A stretch of 56,468 nt of DNA from Bacteroidota bacterium (GTDB lineage Bacteria; Chloroflexota; Anaerolineae; Aggregatilineales; Phototrophicaceae), in the NCBI GenBank assembly GCA_027492915.1, contig JAPUDW010000278.1, positions 1-56,468 on the forward strand, given 5' to 3'. The notes under the pieces were generated by a model. It saw only the letters and a list, made by a program, of their open reading frames with translations, searched no databases and was not told where the DNA came from. Made by a program: the position numbers and the translations under genes. Positions 15,693 to 23,718 of the stretch are shown here, in pieces. Each line of letters begins with the position of its first letter. Positions within the stretch are counted from its first letter, which is position 1.

Positions 15693-16826
15693 ATGACCGC
15701 GCCTTATGAAATTGCCGCTTATTATTTTCCGAATTATCACATCGACCCGCGCAACGAAAAATTGTATGGCACGGGTTGGAACGAGTGGGATTTAGTCAAA
15801 CATGCTCGCCCACGCTTCGAGGGGCATCACCAACCCCGTGTGCCACAGTGGGGGTATGAGAATGAAGCTGACCCAACGGCGTTCGCCCGCAAGATTGATG
15901 CCGCAGCCGACCACGGCCTGAGCAGCTTCATCTTCGACTGGTATTGGTACGACGATGGCGCGTTCCTCAACCGTGGGCTTGAACAGGGGTTTCTACAAGC
16001 AGCGAACCGCGACCGCCTCAAATTCTCGCTGATGTGGGCGAACCATAATTGGGTCGATATTTTCCCGATTAAGCGCAGCCAGTATGAAAACCCGCTGCTC
16101 CTATATCCGGGTCAGGTGACCGATGAAACGTTCGACAAGATGACGGATTACATCATCGAGAAGTATTTCTCGCAGCCGAACTATTGGAAAATTGATGGCT
16201 GCCCTTATTTTTCGATCTATGAACTCTTTCGTGTGGTGGAAGGCGCAGGCAGCATTGACCGTGCCAAGGGCTTGCTCGACCGCTTCCGCGCCAAAACCCG
16301 TGCGGCTGGCTTCCCTGATTTGCACTTAAACGCGGTCGTCTGGGGTGTGCAGATATTACCGGGCGAGACCCAGTTAAGTAATCCACAGGAGCTGCTTCAA
16401 CAACTCGGTTTTGACAGCGTAACCTCATATGTGTGGGTGCATCACATCCCGTTCCCCAATTTCCCCGTCACGGATTATCATTATGTGCGCGAGGAAATGA
16501 AGGCTTATAACCAAAAAGCGACGACGGAGTACGACCTGCCCTATTACCCCAACGTCACGATGGGATGGGACTCCAGCCCTCGCACGGTGCAATCTGACCG
16601 TTTCGACCTCCTGAACTATCCCTTTACGCCGACGCTGGGCGGCAACACACCGGAAGCTTTCCAGCAAGCACTGGAAGATGTTAAAGCCTTTTTAGATACG
16701 CAGCCGCACAAGATTTTCAACATTAACGCATGGAATGAATGGACAGAAGGCAGCTACCTTGAACCCGACACCGACTACGGCATGGGCTACTTAGAGGCGA
16801 TCAAGCGCGTTTTTGGCGGACGGTAG
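15693..16826 (+). CDS. Glycoside hydrolase family 99-like / WbsX-domain protein
   Basis: A 377-residue protein matching the Glyco_tran_WbsX pattern: IAAYYFPNYHIDP at the start, GTGWNEWDLVKHARPRFEGH, FIFDWYWYDD, LMWANHNW and a C-terminal NINAWNEWTEGSYLEPD. These are TIM-barrel-like features of the GH99-like superfamily, commonly next to polysaccharide genes. No signal peptide, so it acts in the cytosol, perhaps on the imported sugar. Catalytic residues likely include Glu of NEW motifs (inference). ATG 15693 follows TTGGAG; the TTG at 15681 is a poorer start. Last gene before a strong terminator. Confidence 0.85.
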   Translation: MTAPYEIAAYYFPNYHIDPRNEKLYGTGWNEWDLVKHARPRFEGHHQPRVPQWGYENEADPTAFARKIDAAADHGLSSFIFDWYWYDDGAFLNRGLEQGFLQAANRDRLKFSLMWANHNWVDIFPIKRSQYENPLLLYPGQVTDETFDKMTDYIIEKYFSQPNYWKIDGCPYFSIYELFRVVEGAGSIDRAKGLLDRFRAKTRAAGFPDLHLNAVVWGVQILPGETQLSNPQELLQQLGFDSVTSYVWVHHIPFPNFPVTDYHYVREEMKAYNQKATTEYDLPYYPNVTMGWDSSPRTVQSDRFDLLNYPFTPTLGGNTPEAFQQALEDVKAFLDTQPHKIFNINAWNEWTEGSYLEPDTDYGMGYLEAIKRVFGGR

Positions 16827-16837
16827 ACGAACGCAAC

Positions 16838-16868
16838 AAAAATCCCTGCCGACTGACAGGGATTTTTT
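16838..16868 (+). terminator. Intrinsic terminator of the sugar importer operon
   Basis: AAAAATCCCTG and CAGGGATTTTTT form the stem around CCGACTGA. The gene order before it is binding protein, two permeases and the WbsX-like gene. Confidence 0.9.
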
Positions 16869-16959
16869 ATGCCCCCCGACTATCCCCAATCAAGAGCTAT
16901 TGAGAAAACATGGATGGTCTTATGAGTACAGTTGCGGTGGGTCGCAGCAGGGGTAAACT

Positions 16960-16979
16960 AAAGTATATAGCAATACTTT
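16960..16979 (+). promoter_or_regulatory. Inverted repeat upstream of the dehydrogenase pair, possible operator
   Basis: AAAGTAT (16960-16966) and ATACTTT (16973-16979) form a perfect 7-bp inverted repeat with a 6-bp centre, 38 bp before the first dehydrogenase start. Position fits a repressor site. No regulator gene is adjacent. Confidence 0.35.
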
Positions 16980-17017
16980 TGTGCTAAATTCATAATAAGT
17001 TAAAGGAATATTATTTT

Positions 17018-18022
17018 ATGCTCTCCATTGCACTGATCGGCTGCGCACATATTCATACGCCCAATTTTATCGAACGGATCAATAAACGCGATGGCCTGCA
17101 CGTCAAGTATGTGTGGGATCACGACGAGGAACGGGCGCGACGTTCCGCCGAGAAATTAAGCTCCCAAGTCACAAGTGATCTTTCGACCATTTGGAATGAT
17201 GACGACGTGAAAGCCGTTATCATTTGCTCTGAAACCAACCGGCACGAACCGCTTGTCCTCGCGGCAGCGGCAGCTAAAAAACATCTCTTTGCCGAGAAGC
17301 CGCTCGGTATAGGTGCAGCGGATTCCTATAAGATGGCGAAAGCTATCGAGGACGCGGGGGTACTGTTCCAAACCGGCTATTTCCAGCGCGGTAACCCGAT
17401 CAACATATTCGTGCGCGAACACATTCAAAAAGGCAGCTTCGGCAAAATCACGCGCATCCGGCACACCAACTGCCACAGCGGCTCGCTGGGAGGCTGGTTC
17501 GACACCGATTGGCGCTGGATGGCCGACCCGTCACAGGCGGGGGTTGGGGCTTATGGCGACCTCGGTACGCACTCGCTCGATATTCTGATCTGGATGATGG
17601 GCGATGTCGAACGCGTCACGGCAGCTCTCAAAGTCGTGACAGGGCGTTATGGCGACTGCGACGAATCCGGCGAAGGGTTGCTGCAATTCGCCAATGGTGC
17701 GCTTGGCACTTTGGCAGCGGGTTGGGTGGATGTAGGTGACCCTGTGTGGCTGCAAATCTCAGGCACCGAGGGATTAGCGTATGCCGTCGGCGACAAATTG
17801 TACTTCCGCAGTACGCATGTCGAGGGCACAGATGGCAAGGAGCCGTGGACGAACCTGCCTGCCCCACAGCCCGCTGGCTTCGATCTTTTTCTAGACACGA
17901 TTGAAGGCAAAACGGATGCGCCGCTGGTGAGCGCGGGTGAAGCCGCATACCGCAGCGCTGTTATGGAAGCGCTGTATAAGGGTGCCGAGCAGCAGACATG
18001 GGTTACTCCTGCGGCTGGATGA
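17018..18022 (+). CDS. Gfo/Idh/MocA family oxidoreductase
   Basis: A 334-residue NAD(P)-dependent dehydrogenase acting on sugars or cyclitols. The Rossmann start is SIALIGCAHIHTPNF, less canonical than GxGxxG. FAEKPLG (about residue 93) carries the family Lys of the EKP motif, and the GVGAYGDLGTHSLDILIWM segment holds the catalytic His/Asp region. About 60 bp separate it from a second member, so both likely act in the same pathway after import of the sugar. The start follows AAAGGA. Substrate not deducible. Confidence 0.88.
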   Translation: MLSIALIGCAHIHTPNFIERINKRDGLHVKYVWDHDEERARRSAEKLSSQVTSDLSTIWNDDDVKAVIICSETNRHEPLVLAAAAAKKHLFAEKPLGIGAADSYKMAKAIEDAGVLFQTGYFQRGNPINIFVREHIQKGSFGKITRIRHTNCHSGSLGGWFDTDWRWMADPSQAGVGAYGDLGTHSLDILIWMMGDVERVTAALKVVTGRYGDCDESGEGLLQFANGALGTLAAGWVDVGDPVWLQISGTEGLAYAVGDKLYFRSTHVEGTDGKEPWTNLPAPQPAGFDLFLDTIEGKTDAPLVSAGEAAYRSAVMEALYKGAEQQTWVTPAAG

Positions 18023-18083
18023 GGCGCTGCACAAGTCAAATCTTCACTTATTTTTTGATTGAAACAAATATCCGAGGGGAAAA

Positions 18084-19139
18084 ATGAGTAAAAAGTTGAA
18101 GGTCGGTATCATCGGGCTAGGTGGCATTTCCGGTACGCATATGCCCGGTTGGATCGACAGTGATCTTACGGAAGTGGTGGCAGGCTGCGATGTGGTTGAG
18201 GCGACAATGGAGACGTGGCGCGAGAAATACGGCATCGACCGCGTTACGAACCGCGCCGCCGACCTGATTGATGACCCGTCAATTGATATTCTTGACCTGT
18301 GCGTACCGAATAATTATCACGCGCCGCTTGCCATTGCGGCGATGAAGGCGGGTAAACATGTGCTGTGCGAGAAACCGCTGGCACCCAGCCCTACCCAAAT
18401 CCGCGATATGATTGCCGCGCGGGATGCATCCGGCAAAATGCTGATGGCCGCACAGCACTTCCGCTTTACACCGTCCGCGAAAACGATGAAGGCCGAGATT
18501 GACTCCGGTGTGCTGGGCGATATTTACCACGCGCGGAGTTGGATGCTGCGGCGGGCGGCTGCGCCCACGCGCCCCGGCTTCATTCTGAAGGAACAGGCGA
18601 CCGGCGGTGCAACTATCGACATCGGCGTACATATTCTCGACCTGACGCTGTGGTTTATGGGCAACCCCAAGCCGGTCAGCGTAACCGGTGTGGCACGCAC
18701 CGAACTGGCGCATAAGCCGGGGACGTTCAGCATTTGGGGTGGCAATATTCCGCCGGAGATGGATGTCGAAGAATTCGCCACCGCGTTCGTGCGCTTTGAA
18801 AACGGCGCGACACTCATCCTTGAAGTGAGCTGGCTGCTGCACCATAAAACGGATGGCGAGGATATGCAGATGTGGCTCTATGGAACCGAGGGCGGTATTC
18901 ATTGGCCGCAAAACGCCGTCTACCACACCGACCTTGTGGCGCAAAAGCATGTTGACCGTCTGCTGACCGATACGCTTGAACTCAAGGAAGCGCACGCGCA
19001 GGAGTGTATCGAATTTGCGGAGGCGATTTTGCAGGGCAAGCCCTCACCGGTTCCGGCGGAACACTCGTTGCAGGTACTCACCATCCTAGACGCGGTTTAC
19101 AAGAGCCAGCAAACAGGGCGTGAAGTGCTGATCGGTTGA
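18084..19139 (+). CDS. Gfo/Idh/MocA family oxidoreductase
   Basis: A 351-residue paralogue of the preceding enzyme with a more canonical nucleotide site (VGIIGLGGISGTHMPGW). LCEKPLAP carries the EKP Lys and GGATIDIGVHILDLTLWFMG the catalytic segment with Asp and His. The C-terminal half is the usual alpha/beta substrate domain ending SLQVLTILDAVYKS. GAGGGG lies just before the ATG. Together with the first enzyme it would oxidise or epimerise a sugar taken up by the importer at 12395-15672 (inference from location). Confidence 0.9.
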   Translation: MSKKLKVGIIGLGGISGTHMPGWIDSDLTEVVAGCDVVEATMETWREKYGIDRVTNRAADLIDDPSIDILDLCVPNNYHAPLAIAAMKAGKHVLCEKPLAPSPTQIRDMIAARDASGKMLMAAQHFRFTPSAKTMKAEIDSGVLGDIYHARSWMLRRAAAPTRPGFILKEQATGGATIDIGVHILDLTLWFMGNPKPVSVTGVARTELAHKPGTFSIWGGNIPPEMDVEEFATAFVRFENGATLILEVSWLLHHKTDGEDMQMWLYGTEGGIHWPQNAVYHTDLVAQKHVDRLLTDTLELKEAHAQECIEFAEAILQGKPSPVPAEHSLQVLTILDAVYKSQQTGREVLIG

Positions 19140-19162
19140 GGTTCTGATACCCTAACCCCAAA

Positions 19163-19193
19163 CAAAAATCCCCGTCACACGACAGGGATTTTT
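19163..19193. terminator. Bidirectional terminator shared by dehydrogenase operon and rnpB
   Basis: AAAAATCCCCGTC ... GACAGGGATTTTT forms a stem with A- and T-runs on either side. On the plus strand it ends the dehydrogenase transcript; on the minus strand it follows the 3' end of the RNase P RNA by about 5 bp. Confidence 0.88.
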
Positions 19194-19196
19194 ATA

Positions 19197-19572
19197 TGTC
19201 TAGGTCACGACCTATAAGCCGCCTTCTGTACCCCTTACGAGGTGGCGATCATCTATCTGCCGCATCCGTTGCCAGATGCAGTCAAGCAGCACACCCGACG
19301 CTTTTTACGGGACGGGTCGCCCCAATGCGTCTGCTCGGCCTTGCTCCCGGTGGGGTTTACCTAGCCGCAAGCATTACGGCCTGCGCTGGTAGTCTCTTAC
19401 ACTACCGTTTCACCCTCGCCCTCAACCCCGAAGGGCTAAAGGCAATATACCTCTCTGTTGCACTTGCCATCGGGTTACCCCGCCCGGCTGTTAGCCGGCA
19501 CCGTACCCTGTGGAGGGCGGACTTTCCTCCCTCTGCCGGAGCAGAGAGCGATCACCCGGTCAACCTAGACAC
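19197..19572 (-). ncRNA. rnpB: RNase P RNA, bacterial type A
   Basis: On the minus strand the conserved core strings can be read: GAGGGAGGAAAGTCCG near the 5' end, AACAGAGAGGTATATTGCC in the middle, and ACAGAAGGCGGCTTATAGG near the 3' end. The ends TCTAGGTTGACC (from 19569) and GGTCGTGACCTAGA (to 19199) form helix P1. Total length is about 375 nt, typical of type A RNase P RNA, the ribozyme that matures tRNA 5' ends. A TATAAT lies just upstream. An open frame running across it is an accident. Confidence 0.97.
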
Positions 19573-19578
19573 ACCCTT

Positions 19579-19607
19579 ATTATAGGGGTCACGTCCTGCC
19601 GTGTGTA
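19579..19607 (-). promoter_or_regulatory. rnpB promoter
   Basis: Perfect TATAAT at 19584-19579 on the minus strand, 7 bp before the RNA start, with a weaker TACACA at 19607-19602 at 17-bp spacing. Confidence 0.7.
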
Positions 19608-19614
19608 GGGCAAC

Positions 19615-20457
19615 TCAGCCCGTGCGTGTGGTGGCAACTGCTGCAATCGTGACCAAAACGATGCCGATGACTTCTCGCTCGCCTAACGTTTCGTGCAGCA
19701 CCACAAACCCGATCACCGCCGCCACGACCGGTTCTAAACTCGCCAGTAAGCCAAACACACGCGGCGTAAGATATTTTATCGCCGTAAAATCTGCGGCGAA
19801 CGGGATGACCGATGATAGCAGCGCCACCACCAGCGCTGTAACAATTAACGCCGGATCAACCAGCACCTGCACCGCCCCGATGCCGCCAAACGGCAGCGCG
19901 ATCACCGCCGCCACGCACATCGAAATCGCCAGCGAACTATGTCCTTCGATCAACCCGCTCACCCGCTTTGTCAGCAGGATATACAGCGCCCATGCCCCCG
20001 CGCACAAAAATGCCAGCAGCACACCTGTGCCATCCAGCGACACATTGGTAAACGGCGACAGCAGCAGGATACCCACCGCCACCAGCAGCGGGCCGCAAAA
20101 GGCAATCGCGACCGCCACGCCCAGCGGTATGCGGCTGATGGCGGCATAAAACAGCAGCATATTTGCGGCGATGACCGCGCCATACATGCCCATATACAGG
20201 TAAACTTCTCGGCTGTACCCGCGCCACTTCGGTCGCCAGATAAGCGTGAACACCACTGCCCCCACCAATGTACGGATAAACACCACCCCCGCCGTACCAC
20301 TGGCATCAAACAACTGCTTGGCGAACGCCGCCCCAATCTGCACCGCCACAATACCGAACAGCACCAGCGCCCACGGTGCGCGGCTGACCCATGTTGGTGC
20401 AGCGGGTTGCAAATCAGATGTACTTTCTAAGCGTTCAGCCGGTGGGGTTGCGGTCAT
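19615..20457 (-). CDS. EamA family (DMT superfamily) transporter
   Basis: A 280-residue membrane protein with ten hydrophobic helices in two EamA repeats of five. LVLFGIVAVQIGAAFAKQLF starts the first repeat, and the second ends LLASLEPVVAAVIGFVVLHE, the usual EamA signature of the last helices. It resembles RhtA-type amino-acid or metabolite exporters; specificity is not deducible. It lies upstream of rnpB on the same strand, 43 bp apart, and divergent from the transglutaminase gene. Confidence 0.88.
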   Translation of the reverse strand: MTATPPAERLESTSDLQPAAPTWVSRAPWALVLFGIVAVQIGAAFAKQLFDASGTAGVVFIRTLVGAVVFTLIWRPKWRGYSREVYLYMGMYGAVIAANMLLFYAAISRIPLGVAVAIAFCGPLLVAVGILLLSPFTNVSLDGTGVLLAFLCAGAWALYILLTKRVSGLIEGHSSLAISMCVAAVIALPFGGIGAVQVLVDPALIVTALVVALLSSVIPFAADFTAIKYLTPRVFGLLASLEPVVAAVIGFVVLHETLGEREVIGIVLVTIAAVATTRTG

Positions 20458-20620
20458 AGGCGGTCATAACTTTCTCGATAGTGCCAACAATCCCTCAACA
20501 ATAGCTGTTCAACCCACGGCGCAGCAATAACCACCCATCCCGCAAGCCAGAGCCGAAGGTAGGCGAGGCATCGGTAAAAGACAATTTGGACTTTCGGCGC
20601 ACAACGCTTAAAGTAGGGTA

Positions 20621-20657
20621 AGCGTCCGTTGCCAGCGTCCGTTGTTGCCCGTACAAT
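20621..20657 (+). promoter_or_regulatory. Promoter with a 13-bp tandem repeat upstream of the transglutaminase gene
   Basis: AGCGTCCGTTGCC (20621-20633) is followed directly by AGCGTCCGTTGTT (20634-20646). TTGCCA (20629-20634) straddles the junction, and TACAAT (20652-20657) follows at exactly 17 bp. The second repeat fills the spacer, so a protein bound to both copies would block polymerase. It also rules out a start codon at 20642. Confidence 0.6.
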
Positions 20658-20683
20658 GGGCGTGTTCACTATCTCAGGTGTCT

Positions 20684-23131
20684 ATGAGCAGTTACCCCAA
20701 CCAACGCCTACCCCTCGCTGTCCGCCTCCAACGTCAAGTCAACCAAACATGGCGCACCTTATTCGCGCCCGGTGACTGGCTCACCCTGATCATCGCGTTT
20801 GTCCTGCTGTTCATGCCCGTGATGGCACTTTCGGCAGCCGGTTGGCCGCTCGACTTGCGTACCATCGTGCCGGTAACGGCCTTCAGCCTTGCGTTCGGCT
20901 TCTTGCTCGCACGCAGCCAATATAACGAATTATTAGCGCTCATCCTCAGCGGTATCTATGGTGTCGCCTTTATCTTTCTCGTCGCCTCCATCAACGAACC
21001 CGGCGGCCTGTTAGAAGGCTTTAGCAGCGTCATCACACGCCTGCTGCAATGGGCGGTAGCTGCCGCGACAGGTGGGTTAAATCAGGACGAACTGATCTTC
21101 ACCATGCTTGTGGGGCTGCTGTTCTGGTTCCTCGGTTACAACATCGCGTGGCATCTATTCCGTGTTGACCGCATCTGGCGTGTTATCCTGCCCCCCGGCT
21201 TGATTCTCGTCACCAACAGCCTGTACTACAGCGGCGAAGCCAACCTCGATATTTACCTGATTATTTTCATCTTCCTATCGCTCATGCTCGTCGCCCGTTC
21301 CAACCTCGACGCGCGGGCGTGGGAATGGTACACCAACGGCATGCGTGTCCCACGGGCGCTGCGTCAGCAGTTCTTGCGTGTGGGCGCGGTGCTGGCACTC
21401 ATTGCCCTGCTAGTTGCTGGGGCGATTCAAGTGGATGATGTGCAGGAACGCCTCAATCGTTTCCGCGAATTTATGCAGTCCGAGCCGCTCACACAGCTCA
21501 GCGAACTCTGGAACCGCCTATTTTCCAGCGCCGAAACGCAGGGGCCAACCACCAGCGATTATTACGGTGGCGACTCGCTCCAACTCGGCGGGGCGATCAA
21601 ACTCGGCGATCAAACCGTGTTCCTCGTGCAGGTGCCGCAGGGTCGCCGCTACTACTGGCGTTCACGTGTCCTCGATATTTACTCGAACGGACGCTGGTCA
21701 CCGGGTTCGGATGTGCGTTTGACCGTCCCCGAAGCACCGCTTGAAGTCAAATACAACAGCGACGAACTCAACGCCCGTTCGCCAGTGCAGCAGCGCTTCA
21801 CAATGGCTTTAAGCGCCTCGCGGCTGGTGTACACCGCCCCGCAGCCGCATATCGTCGATTTAGCCACCCGCGCTGATCTACTGTACATCATGAACAGCTC
21901 AGGCGAGCGTGACAGCATGAATATCTCGGTCGTGCGTCCGCTTCAGGTACTCAAGCAAGCCGACAACTACACAGTCAGCAGCTTAATGACCGACGCAACT
22001 GCCGCCCAACTCCGTGCCGCGCCAGCAAGTTATCCTGACTGGATGGTTCGCCTCTACCTCGAAGTACCGCCTTCCATCAGCGACAACACGCGCCAACTCG
22101 CCCAGCAAATTGTCACGGATGCGGCAGCCAACACGCCCTACGACCGCGCACGGGCTGTCGAAAGCTGGCTGCGTACCAACATCACCTATAACGAAGCCAT
22201 TCCCCAACCCCCAACCGACCGCGATCCGGTGGAATGGGTGCTGTTCGACATCAAAGAAGGCTACTGTAATTACTACGCCTCAGCGATGGTGCTGATGCTG
22301 CGTACCCTCGGCATTCCGGCACGCATGGCTGCCGGCTTCGCGCAAGGCACATGGGACGACGCACAGGGCGCGTATCTAGTTAAAGAACGCGATGCGCATA
22401 CATGGGTCGAAGTCTATTTCCCCGGTTACGGTTGGATCGAGTTCGAGCCGACCGCCGCGCAGTCACCGCTGAACCGTCAGGACGACGTGCCGCAGCCTGA
22501 CCTGCCTACGCCCACCGCTGCCGCCACCGCGACACCGACCATCACGCCATCGCCAACACCGTCACCATCGCCCGACCCGTCAACACCGCAGCCGCAGGTC
22601 GCGCCGCAGTTCCCGACCTTTACCCCGTCGCCGACACCGACTGCCACACCGGTGATCGTGCCGACACAACCGCCACCCCTCACGCCGCAGCAGCCCGGTT
22701 TCCTGTCGGTGATATTAGGTGCGCTGGGTATGCTGCTGATCGGGCTGTTCGTTACCTTGCTGCTCGCTGGTGTAGGCGTATTCATTTACTGGTGGTGGGA
22801 ATGGCGTGGAATGCGCGGCCTTAGCCCGATCACCCGCGCCTATTCGCGGCTGGAACGCTACATCAGCTTGCTCGGTATTCATTTTGGCAGCCAACAAACG
22901 CCGGAAGAACGCGGTCAGCAGATGTCACGCCGTTTGCCCAAAGCCGAAGCGCCGATCTCAACCATCACCGGCTTGTATACGGTAGAACGCTACAGCGGTC
23001 ACCGCCCCAATTCGCCCGCACAAGCCGAGGTTCAGTCTGATATGGCGGACGAAGCATGGGTTGATACGCGCGGCAACATCATCCGCCGCTACCTGCGCCG
23101 CTTCATCCCATTTAGGCGCGATGACGACTAA
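20684..23131 (+). CDS. TgpA-like membrane transglutaminase
   Basis: An 815-residue protein. Residues 30-240 contain six to seven membrane helices (TgpA_N-like). The periplasmic transglutaminase core lies about 480-600 with the catalytic triad: Cys in EGYCNYYASAMVLMLRT, His in RDAHTWVEVYFP, Asp/Glu in YGWIEFEPT. A Thr/Pro-rich linker (about 610-680) precedes another membrane helix (FLSVILGALGMLLIGLFV) and a cytoplasmic C-terminal domain of ~110 residues. Such proteins are thought to process cell-envelope peptides and are often part of a MoxR/DUF58 cluster, which is absent here. ATG 20684 is fixed by the promoter at 20621-20657. Confidence 0.9.
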   Translation: MSSYPNQRLPLAVRLQRQVNQTWRTLFAPGDWLTLIIAFVLLFMPVMALSAAGWPLDLRTIVPVTAFSLAFGFLLARSQYNELLALILSGIYGVAFIFLVASINEPGGLLEGFSSVITRLLQWAVAAATGGLNQDELIFTMLVGLLFWFLGYNIAWHLFRVDRIWRVILPPGLILVTNSLYYSGEANLDIYLIIFIFLSLMLVARSNLDARAWEWYTNGMRVPRALRQQFLRVGAVLALIALLVAGAIQVDDVQERLNRFREFMQSEPLTQLSELWNRLFSSAETQGPTTSDYYGGDSLQLGGAIKLGDQTVFLVQVPQGRRYYWRSRVLDIYSNGRWSPGSDVRLTVPEAPLEVKYNSDELNARSPVQQRFTMALSASRLVYTAPQPHIVDLATRADLLYIMNSSGERDSMNISVVRPLQVLKQADNYTVSSLMTDATAAQLRAAPASYPDWMVRLYLEVPPSISDNTRQLAQQIVTDAAANTPYDRARAVESWLRTNITYNEAIPQPPTDRDPVEWVLFDIKEGYCNYYASAMVLMLRTLGIPARMAAGFAQGTWDDAQGAYLVKERDAHTWVEVYFPGYGWIEFEPTAAQSPLNRQDDVPQPDLPTPTAAATATPTITPSPTPSPSPDPSTPQPQVAPQFPTFTPSPTPTATPVIVPTQPPPLTPQQPGFLSVILGALGMLLIGLFVTLLLAGVGVFIYWWWEWRGMRGLSPITRAYSRLERYISLLGIHFGSQQTPEERGQQMSRRLPKAEAPISTITGLYTVERYSGHRPNSPAQAEVQSDMADEAWVDTRGNIIRRYLRRFIPFRRDDD

Positions 23132-23144
23132 TCACAACGTAAAA

Positions 23145-23187
23145 AGCCGGATACGATAATGAACGTTATCCTATCCGGCTCGTTTAA
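23145..23187 (+). terminator. Terminator after the transglutaminase gene
   Basis: AGCCGGATA ... TATCCGGCT, with an inner GATAA/TTATC pair, then CGTTT. Only a short T-run, so moderately strong. Confidence 0.7.
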
Positions 23188-23198
23188 AATGAGGCGTC

Positions 23199-23714
23199 AT
23201 GGTGAGAAAACGTCTTATCCACATCCTCGGCGCATTACTCTTACTCTCACTGACCTGCATTACCGCGCTAATCATCTACAGCTTCGCTTATACCCGTTGG
23301 GGTCGCATCACAAACTTCGCACCACTGACCGAATACACAATTCCCGATACGAATTATCAGTTAATTGCAACCACCACCGAAAAACCATATGCAAAATATG
23401 TATTGCTATCAGACCCGCAGAACAACACCATCGACAAAATCAGGTTAGGGTTTGACCCACACATTACTTCATTCCAACATGGCGACCGTACCTATACCCT
23501 CCTTCGCTTCGACGGAGGTGGTTCCGATGGTGCTTACAATTATGTGATGCTGGGTGTTGACCCGCTGTGGATTGAGTACGCCCACGCTTGCAGCACACCC
23601 AAACTCGTTGGTAACACCCTCGAATTTTATGATCCCGCCCCTAACGCTCAACGCTGTGATTGGTTCCCCTTCGACTGGCGTGAATTTCCAATCATCAAGG
23701 TAGAACTTGATTAA
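23199..23714 (+). CDS. Small membrane-anchored hypothetical protein
   Basis: A 171-residue protein with one N-terminal membrane helix (residues 8-30, ILGALLLLSLTCITALIIY) and a ~140-residue beta-rich external part with two cysteines (CSTP and QRCDW) that could pair. No family recognised. GAGG precedes the ATG. It follows the transglutaminase terminator by about 12 bp and converges with the WD40 gene. Possibly an envelope protein (inference). Confidence 0.6.
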   Translation: MVRKRLIHILGALLLLSLTCITALIIYSFAYTRWGRITNFAPLTEYTIPDTNYQLIATTTEKPYAKYVLLSDPQNNTIDKIRLGFDPHITSFQHGDRTYTLLRFDGGGSDGAYNYVMLGVDPLWIEYAHACSTPKLVGNTLEFYDPAPNAQRCDWFPFDWREFPIIKVELD

Positions 23715-23718
23715 TAAC

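Noticed and set aside
19196..19585. 129-codon open frame on the plus strand
   Set aside because: It is fully inside the RNase P RNA gene, read on the wrong strand.
22477..22785. Gly/Val-rich frame opposite the transglutaminase linker
   Set aside because: Shadow of the Thr/Pro-rich coding region on the other strand.
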